From: Megaustenia siamemsis
Lineage: Eukaryota; Mollusca; Gastropoda; Stylommatophora; Ariophantidae
Assembly: GCA_032433765.1 (NCBI GenBank)
Contig: JAVIAB010000092.1
Span: 63,916,458 to 63,980,457, forward strand
Length of the DNA stretch: 64,000 nucleotides
Reading direction: 5' to 3'
The translations under genes were made by a program, and so were the position numbers. This document shows, in pieces, positions 55,919 through 64,000 of the stretch. How positions within the stretch are numbered: the first letter of the stretch is position 1; every line of letters starts with the position of its first letter. The notes beneath the pieces were generated by a model that was not told the DNA's origin, searched no databases, and saw only the letters and a list, made by a program, of their open reading frames with translations.

Positions 55919-58900
55919 TGGAATGCGGAGGGCATATATCACAAAAATCAAGCTCTGACAATCAAACTAGCAGAGGAGATAGACGTCGTTTGCATCCAGG
56001 AAACTCATCTTAATCCTCAGCACAGATTTATGATCAGGGGCTACCAAACATTTAGACAAGACAGGGAAGGTCACAAGGGTGGAATTCTTATACTTATTAA
56101 AAATTCCATCCCAGCAAAAACTGACAGATGTAGTCACAAACGGAGAGGCAGAGATCATTGGTACAGACCTATACATTAACTCCGCTAGTATAAGGATATT
56201 TAATATATACTGTCCAAATGACAAATTACTGAAGCTGGAGTCAATGGAAATAGCACCATCAAAGTATCTGGTAGTAGGAGACTTTAACAGCCACTCTGAA
56301 AGATGGGGATATAAGGAGTCCAATGTTCGAGGTGAAGAAGTGGAAGAATGGGAAATAGACAACGTATTCCTCATAAACTCTAGGGAGGACCCCCCAACCT
56401 TCTACTCAAGAAGATGGAAAACAACTTCCACTCCCGACCTAGCATTTGCAACTGGAGACATATCTATCAAAATAACCAGAAAAGTGCTGAACCAACTTGG
56501 AGATAGTGACCATAGACCAGTCAAACTTTCAGTGGCTCTTGCTCACAAACAGGAGTTGCAAATACCTCTTCCCCGCTGGAACTATAAGAGAGCAGATTGG
56601 GCAAAGTTTGCAAGGCTGACTGATGCATATACTGCGCCTATCAGCACCCACGAAAAGAAGATCAATAATATGATAGAGCTTTTAACTAATGGAATCCTGA
56701 GAGCTGCTAAAGAATCCATTCCTAGAGGAGCAAGAAGAAGCTACAAGCCATTATGGAGCAAGGAAATACAAAGACTAGAAGAGAAACTGGACTCTGCCAG
56801 AGAACTAGCTGAAACATCACACAACACACAGAGCAACATTGCCTACAAAGCAGCCTCGGCCAAATACAGACGTGAGGTCATGATATTAGCAAGATAGGGC
56901 TGGATAAACAAAACAGAGAGCAGCCTCGGCCAAATACAGACGTGAGGTCATGATATCAGCAAGACAGAGCTGGATAGACAAAAAACAGAGAGCCTTAATC
57001 TAGACAAAAATAGTCATAAACTATGGAAATTTGCGAAAGCTCTGAGCGACGAAAACAACTGACGACCTCCAATATCATTAGCACACAATTAGAATATCCT
57101 CAGAGGCAAAAGGGCAGCAAATCTACTGATAGAGACTTACAAGAACATTAGTAGAATAGACATTCCAATAGACAAACAGAAAGCTGCAAGACGGGAAAAC
57201 CAAGATGCAAAACACATGCCTTTAGCACTAGAAGAGCATCAGACGACCATCTTTACCCCAAGTGAATTAGATGCTGTCCTCAAAGGATTGAAGCTCAAAA
57301 GTTCCCATGGTAAAGATGGAATCTCCAACGAAATGCACCTAAACCTGGGACAGACAGAAAGCCAAGAGCCTGCTTCTAAGGATAATAAATGCTAGCTGGA
57401 AGAGAGGTCATGTGCCGGCAATCTGGAAAGAAGCTATTATGGTGCCCATCCTAGTAGCTATGGACATATTAGCCTACTGAGCTGTCTGAGTAAACTCATG
57501 GAAAGGCTGGTTAACAGAAGACTTATGTGGCATTTGGAGACAAAACAAACAAATCGTACCACAATAAAGTGACTTCAGTCAGCATAGATCAACTGAAGAC
57601 CTGGTCACCTACATTGCACAGGAAATAGAGGATACTCTACAAGAAAAGAAACACACACTGGCAGTGTGGGTCGACATGGAGAAGGCTTTTGATAGGGTTT
57701 AGCGAGAGGGTTTAAAGAACAAGCTTTTTAGACTTTGCATCCAGGGTCGTTTATTCAATTGGGTCTCTCAATACCTTCAGGATAGAACGCCCAGAGTACA
57801 AGTTCAAGGTCAATTAAGTAAGAAGGTCTCTATCGAACAAGGTGTCCCACAAGGCGGAGTCTTGTCCCCAACACTCTTTTTAATTTTCATAAATGACATC
57901 GTAATGGACATTGCACCCAGAATACACTCAGCAATATACGCAGATGATCTGGCGTTATGGGCTCGCGAGGAAAGTATGTCGGTGGCTGGACCCAGGATGC
58001 AAGATGCTCTAGGTGAACTTGAAAAATAGACGAACACCTGGTTCTTACCAATGAACGAAAAAAAAACTATATGTACAATTTCCAGCCTATCAAGAAACAC
58101 GCTCTCTGCAAACTTGAAGATAATAGACCATACACTCCCTATTGACCAAACCCAACATATCTTGGCATCACCATGAATCGCAGAATGACTTGGAAAAAAT
58201 AGATAGACAGAGCAAGAAAAAAAGCCAGAAAACGAACTAATATTATGAAGAAATTGGCAGGAACGTACTGGAGGGCAGACAGCAATATTTTGAAAAGACT
58301 ATACGTAGGAAGAGTCAGACCAGTTCTAGAGTATGGAGTCACAGCCTGGACTATGGCTTCCAAATCACACCTTAGCAAAATTAACAGAACACAGAACCAA
58401 GCTGCCCATATCATCACTGGTGCTATGAAATCTACACCTATCAAGATTCTAGAAACAGTAACAGGTTTACAACCCTTAGATGACAGACGGGTCACTAAAG
58501 TATTGCAACAAGCGGAGAAATATAGAAGGTTCCTTAGCAACCCCATGCACCAAAGAATAACTGGTTCCGGAATTGTACGACTAAAGAGGAGCAACTTTGC
58601 TGCAATTGCCAATGAACTAACTACTGGAGACCCAGTACTTTCCCAAACAATATCGAAACCCTTGGGCCCATCTGATATGTCTCTTCATGGAAAGCATAAA
58701 ATACCAGAACTTAATGTTAAGGAACATATAACAGGAATCGTGAAAAAGGCACCCAATCAGGCACAGAAAGAAAACACGTAGCAGAAAAACACATACACGA
58801 TACCTACCCACAGGACTCTTGGTCCCACATATACACAGATGATTCTGCTACAAATTCCACCAGAAATGGAGGGGGAGGTGTGTTCTTGACGCTGAATAAT

Positions 58901-59643
58901 GAATAATCAGGACGAGATCACCAAGTCAATAGCTACTGGAAAATTATCAAACAACTTTAAAGCAGAAACTAAGGCCATCAGAGATGCTGCAACACTGGCT
59001 ACTCAACACAAAAATAATATGCACAATAAATTGGTGATTCTGACCGATGCACTGTCAGTACTATCAGCTCTAAAAAGCCCCAAGAACAATGAACTAGATG
59101 ACTTGAGAACAACCCTGGACCAACTATGCAATAACTTCCAGAGAGTAGTCATTCAGTAGATACCATCTCACTGTAATATATACGGGAGCGAACGCGCAGA
59201 CAAATTAGCTAAAGAGGGAGGGAGGTTACCACAAGAGAACCATCCGCTCAGTTATGATGAAACCAAATCCATCCTCAAAGGTCAGTTCCATGAAAAATGG
59301 AAACGAGAACACCCAAAGCATAACGAGAGTGACGGATACCACCAACTATCAAGGAGGGATCAAGTCATCATACTTCGCCTACGCATAGGCCACAATAGAA
59401 TGAGAAATCACATGTTCACCAAATTCAGAATAGGTACAACCAGGCTATACACTGGACAATATGACTACAAAACATGTTCTACAGGATTCCCCAGTACACA
59501 GACCTGAGAAGAGCAATGTGGTCCACGCCCACCTCCCTGGAAGAGAAACTATATGGGGCAATCGACTCCCTTAAACAGACAGCTGACTTCATGAGGTGAG
59601 TCTGGAATCCTGCTCTGATTGAGTCTTGGTCGCAGATAGATAA
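55919..59643 (+). mobile_element. RNase H-bearing non-LTR retrotransposon (copy 2)
   Basis: Equivalent of 35336-39060, with the same frameshifts, the same 67-bp duplication and an identical 272-codon endonuclease frame (56079-56897). It has one additional disruption: TGG to TAG at 59157-59159 within the RNase H domain. A C is also missing near 59493 (CCCCAG versus CCCCCAG), which changes the C-terminal frame. Confidence 0.88.
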
Positions 59644-60032
59644 ACAAAGTTGTTAAATAAAATGGTTGTTCTTGTTCGGTTTTATAGAATTATGTATTTC
59701 TGCTTTATTCACGTTGTTATTACATTCTTCATTCATCACCAATGATAACATTCCCATTTCATTCTCATAAAAACAAAAATAAGAAAGTAGGAACACATTC
59801 ACTTGCTGACTTGCTAGATCAGTTGTGCTTTAAATCTGGAATGGCGCTCCGTTTTCGTCCCGATGTTGATTTCTCTCTATTAAAGACTCGCCTTGATCTC
59901 GACTACGTGACAATTAAAATGCAAATGAGAAAAAAAAAACATCGTTGTAACTATTAAAGCGCTGAGAACACTAATGCCATGATGGCACAGATTGTTAAAC
60001 TACAGTTAGGAGTCAAGGCAAAGAAATGGCAA

Positions 60033-60255
60033 TTAAACTACAGTTACAGTATACGACAAAGTTGCTAGAGTTATACTAGTGTTGGATATGTTGGAGGGGA
60101 AAAAATACCAATATAATAAATGGTATGGCCATGTAATATGATCACACCCCAGCATCGACATGAGGGCATTAACATTTAGAAACAATTGAAGAAAGCCCGG
60201 GGATAGGGGCAGAGATAGAAGACGACTTAATGAAGCAGTAAACATCACATAAGTT
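60033..60255 (+). mobile_element. LINE 3' fragment, family G (copy 2)
   Basis: Equivalent of 39450-39672. Confidence 0.55.
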
Positions 60256-60567
60256 CACTGCATTAAACATACAATTGTACAGAGCTTTGACCCGAGTACT
60301 TCATTTTCACTTGACAATGAAAGATTAAATGAGCCGAAATATGAAAAAAGTACGCCTATGTAAGTAAGCAGCAAACCGTAGGTAAATAAATAAGTATTTT
60401 ATTACTTCGATACTCAGGTACAACTTTTTATAGCCTAAAAAAAGTTTATTGAATCGAGCAGCCATGCCATAACAAACACACCGCTTGAAGAAATTTAGTT
60501 GCACGGAATGAACTTTAGTGCTTTTCTTGGTAATGTATTTTTATAAAGCAATTATTAATATTAAGGT

Positions 60568-61078
60568 CAAAATAGCATTTCAGAAAATGAAAAAAAATAT
60601 CTTCTGCAACAAATCTATGTCCATAAAAGTGAAAAAGATAGTTCATCGGTGCTATATAGAACCAATTCTGACCTATGGAAGCGAATCATAGACAAAAGGC
60701 AAACAAATGAAAAGATGGTTAAAGGCCCCAGAGATGTGATTTCTCAGAGGAATGTTGAAAGTTTCCTGGACAGCTAAAAAGACCAATGAGGAAATTCTCA
60801 AAGAGGCCAACACAAAAGGGAGCTTCTAAAACCATCAGAAAGAAACAATGAAAATTTTTTCGGGTACATCGTGAGAAGAGGAAAGTTGGAATACTTGGTT
60901 ACAACTGGCAAAATAAAAGAAAAGAGAGATCGCTAACGAAAAAGAGAGAAAACACTGGATAGCTTGGTGTCATGGCATAGAAAACAGTCAACAACAGAAC
61001 TGATACGATGCACTGCAGATAGAAGAATGTGGAAGGATATGATCGCCTACGCCAACCCATATGGCACATGATGATGAT
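60568..61078 (+). mobile_element. LINE family C fragment (copy 2)
   Basis: Equivalent of 39985-40498, with one A lost in the AAAAAGGG run (about 60816), which removes the short open frame seen in copy 1. Confidence 0.82.
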
Positions 61079-61082
61079 GATC

Positions 61083-61257
61083 CATGAAGCGTTAAACATT
61101 GGATCGCACTGCCCAGAGACCAGGGGAGGGCACAACCATGAAGAAAAAACGGACTGTAAAGAGTGTAAAATTCCCACAGTCTGTGGCGGGATTCGAGACC
61201 GACTTTCATGTTCAGAAGCCGATGTCTTGTCTTACATCTAAGCACTCAGTCCTCCAG
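61083..61257 (-). mobile_element. SINE S1, second site (copy 2)
   Basis: Equivalent of 40500-40674. Confidence 0.75.
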
Positions 61258-61258
61258 T

Positions 61259-63103
61259 AGAAAATATGGAAGAAAGAGTTGAAAACATGAACAGTGGTGT
61301 AGAAAATATGGAAGAACGAGTTGAAAACATTGAACAGTGGTGTAGAAAATATGGAAGAACGAGTTGAAAACATGAACAGTGGTGTAGAAAATATGGAAGA
61401 AAGAGTTGAAAACATGACCAGTGCGGTAGAAAATTTGGAAAAAAGAATTGAAAACATGACTAGTGCGGTAGAAAAATTTGGAAGAAAGGGTTGAAAACAT
61501 GAATAGTGCGGTAGAAAATTTGGAAGAATGGGTTGAAAACATGAATTGTGCGGTAGAAAATATGGAAGAAAGGATTGAAAACATGAATAGGGCGGTAGAA
61601 AATATTGAAGAAAGGGTTGAAAACATGAATAGAGAGGTAACAAATATGGAAGGAAAGGTTGAAAAGATGAATAGTGATGTAGAAAATTTGGAAGAAAAAA
61701 TTGGAAACATGAATAGTGCGGTAGAAAATATGGAAGAAAGAATTGAAAACATGAATAGTGTGTTAGAAAATATGGAAGAAAGAGTTGAAAACATGACAAG
61801 TGTGGTAGAAAATATGGAAGAAAGGGTTGAAAACATGAATAGTGTGTTAGAAAATATGGAAGAAAGAGTTGAAAACATGACAAGTGTGGTAGAAAATATG
61901 GAAGAAAGGGTTGAAAACATGAATAGAGAGCTAAAAAATATGGAAGAAAGGGTTAAAAACATGAATAGTGCGGTAGAAAATATGGAAGAAAGGGTTGAAA
62001 ACATGAACGGAGAGGTAGTTAATATGGAAGGAAGGGTTGAAAACATGAATAGTGATGTAGAAAATGTGGAAGAAAGAGTTGAAAACATGACAAGTGTGGT
62101 AGAAAATATGGAAGAAAGGGTTGAAAACATGAATAGAGAGGTAAAAAATATGGAAGAAAGGATTGAAACCATTAATAGAGAGGTAAAAAATATGAAAGAA
62201 AGGGTTGAAACCATTAATAGAGAGGTAAAAAATATGAAAGAAAGGGTTGAAACCATTAATAGAGAGGTAAAAAATATGGAAGAAAGGATTGAAACCATTA
62301 ATAGAGAGGTAAAAAATATGAAAGAAAGGGTTGAAAGCATGAATAGAGAGGTAAAAAATATGAAAGAAAGGGTTGAAAGCATGAATAGAGAGGTTAAAAA
62401 TATGAAAGAAAGGGTTGAAAACATGAACGGAGAGGTAGTTAATATGGAAGGTAGGGTTGAAAACATGAATAGTGTGTTAGAAAATATGGAAGAAAGAGTT
62501 GAAAACATGACAAGTGTGGTAGAAAATATGGAAGAAAGGGTTGAAAACATGAATAGAGAGCTAAAAAATATGGAAGAAAGGGTTAAAAACATGAATAGTG
62601 CGGTAGAAAATATGGAAGAAAGGGTTGAAATCATGAATAGAGAGGTAGTTAATATGGAAGGTAGGGTTGAAAACATGAATAGTGATGAAAGAAAATGTGG
62701 AAGAAAGGGTTGAAAACATGACAAGTGTAGTAGAAAATATGGAAGAAAGGGTTGAAAACATGAATAGAGAGGTAAAAAATATGGAAGAAAGGATTGAAAC
62801 CATTAATAGAGAGGTAAAAAATATGAAAGAAAGGGTTGAAACCATTAATAGAGAGGTAAAAAATATGGAAGAAAGGATTGAAACCATTAATAGAGAGGTA
62901 AAAAATATGAAAGAAAGGGTTGAAAGCATGAATAGAGAGGTAAAAAATATGAAAGAAAGGGTTGAAAGCATGAATAGAGAGGTAAAAAATATGGAAGAAA
63001 GGATTGAAAGCATGAATAGAGAGGTAGAATTTTGGAAGAAAAGGTTGAAAATATGAATAGTGATTTTAAAAATACTAAATTAAATGCAGAAAATGAGAAT
63101 TAA
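61259..63103 (+). repeat. 42-bp coiled-coil minisatellite (copy 2)
   Basis: Equivalent of 40676-42520. The 411-codon (61478-62713) and 124-codon (62682-63056) frames appear unchanged from copy 1, with the same single-base frame breaks. The shared breaks argue that they are real rather than random sequencing errors. Confidence 0.8.
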
Positions 63104-63567
63104 AAAGAGGAAACTTGATTATAAAATATTAGTAAATTAGAAGTGAGACGAAAAAAAAAAACGTAAAGAAGCGATTCAAGTAAGCATGAAAGGAGAGAGA
63201 GAGAGAGAGAAATACAAATGAGTGGAACAAATAATTGAAGGGAAGAAAATTGTAAGGAGTTGAAAGTTGCAGTAATGAAAGGAAGAAATCTGAAATCGAA
63301 GGAAATAAAAGTAAAATGATGAGAAAACAAACAAATTAAAGGGATGGAAGAGAATGCTAGACATTTTTGAAAAGAAAACATGATAATTTGGAATGAAATC
63401 CAAGAAATGATAGGATACACATTTTTTTTTAAATTTGTGTATCCTTTTTAAAAATAATGATCTGCTGTACTTGTTGTGAACAAATGATATTGGGTAGGCC
63501 CAGCAGCTGAGGAGAAATGAAAAAAATAAATAGATATAGAAAAAAAGAACAAAACGATATGGCTAAA

Positions 63568-63657
63568 GCTTCACGTCACAAAGGGCAACACAAAACCAAA
63601 ACGACGTTTCGGCTCAATAGGCCTTCAGCAGGAACATACAACACAGACACAAATATG
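63568..63657 (-). mobile_element. Penelope-like/hammerhead-like repeat fragment (copy 2)
   Basis: Equivalent of 42985-43075. Confidence 0.4.
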
Positions 63658-64000
63658 TATTTAAAATATAAAAAAAAAATAAATATATATATATTATAAT
63701 AATCTCAAGTATTGGAATATTGGAATAATTTCAAATTTGGTTCGATGATCCCGCGAGGAACTAATGCCTTTGTCAACCACCAGCTGAGGTAGCTATGCGT
63801 ACAAATGATTTATGTAGCTCTCTGGTTATACATATTTTTGATGTGTATTCTCAATCATCCCACCGTATTTTACTCATTATGAGATTTACGATCGAGTAAA
63901 GGATGATATTTCTACAAGATAAATTAATCAGTTGTCTAAGACATGTAAATTATTAACAAAGAATCAAAATAAACACAATTTTATCAAGGTCAAAATTTCA

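Larger units (their letters stand above)
50209..64000 (+). repeat. Copy 2 of the 13.8-kb duplicated segment
   Basis: Begins at the first base after the gap with the sequence found at 29626 and continues to the end of the window in the same order and orientation. It differs from copy 1 by small indels in homopolymers and tandem repeats and a few substitutions. Confidence 0.97.

Overview
This is a eukaryotic, animal-type window, most likely from an arthropod (insect-like) nuclear genome assembly. It is AT-rich and has introns with GT/AG borders, many decayed non-LTR retrotransposons, tRNA-derived SINEs, a hAT DNA transposon and about a dozen minisatellite arrays. Only one host gene is recognisable: the first three coding exons of the Integrator complex subunit INTS14 (VWA9), on the minus strand between 1123 and 3601. 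Its later exons lie beyond the left edge. No bacterial features such as operons, ribosome binding sites or CRISPR are present.

Layout. 1-9035: INTS14 exons among fragments of several LINE families. I name the families A-H here by their C-terminal peptides and 3' tails. 9148-18777: a 9.63-kb near-perfect palindrome with 4.7-4.8-kb arms and a 117-bp spacer. It is flanked by the 6-bp direct repeat GATGTT and its ends begin with AG. Each arm carries eroded remnants of a protein-primed-type DNA polymerase B, the C-terminus of a Polinton/Maverick-type integrase and two unassigned ORFs, separated by 21-bp, 22-bp and other minisatellites. I interpret it as a Polinton/Maverick (adintovirus-like) derived fold-back element that integrated into a short open reading frame. 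19200-29780: more LINE fragments, including a young LINE A copy (22314-23260) with an 11-bp target duplication inside a 35-bp minisatellite, an internally deleted LINE C copy (25775-27720) and a 54-bp minisatellite.

29626-43417 and 50209-64000 are almost identical 13.8-kb copies in the same orientation. The second begins at the first base after a 100-N gap (50109-50208), so an unmerged allelic overlap at a scaffold join is the leading explanation. Each copy holds a 3.27-kb hAT element (with a hATC fragment, a SINE-derived 31-bp satellite and other insertions), a second SINE, a 3.7-kb RNase H-bearing LINE with recognisable endonuclease, RT (YADD) and RNase H motifs, LINE fragments, a 42-bp minisatellite encoding a regular two-heptad coiled coil, and a Penelope/hammerhead-like repeat. 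Between the copies (43418-50108) lie AT-rich sequence, LINE fragments, 34-bp, 54-bp, 19-bp, 5-bp and 29-bp arrays, and two SINEs.

The strongest candidate for something undescribed is the palindromic Polinton-derived element. The coiled-coil minisatellite and the SINE-to-satellite conversion come next. Coordinates of decayed repeats are approximate. Assignments rest on reading motifs by eye, without database searches.
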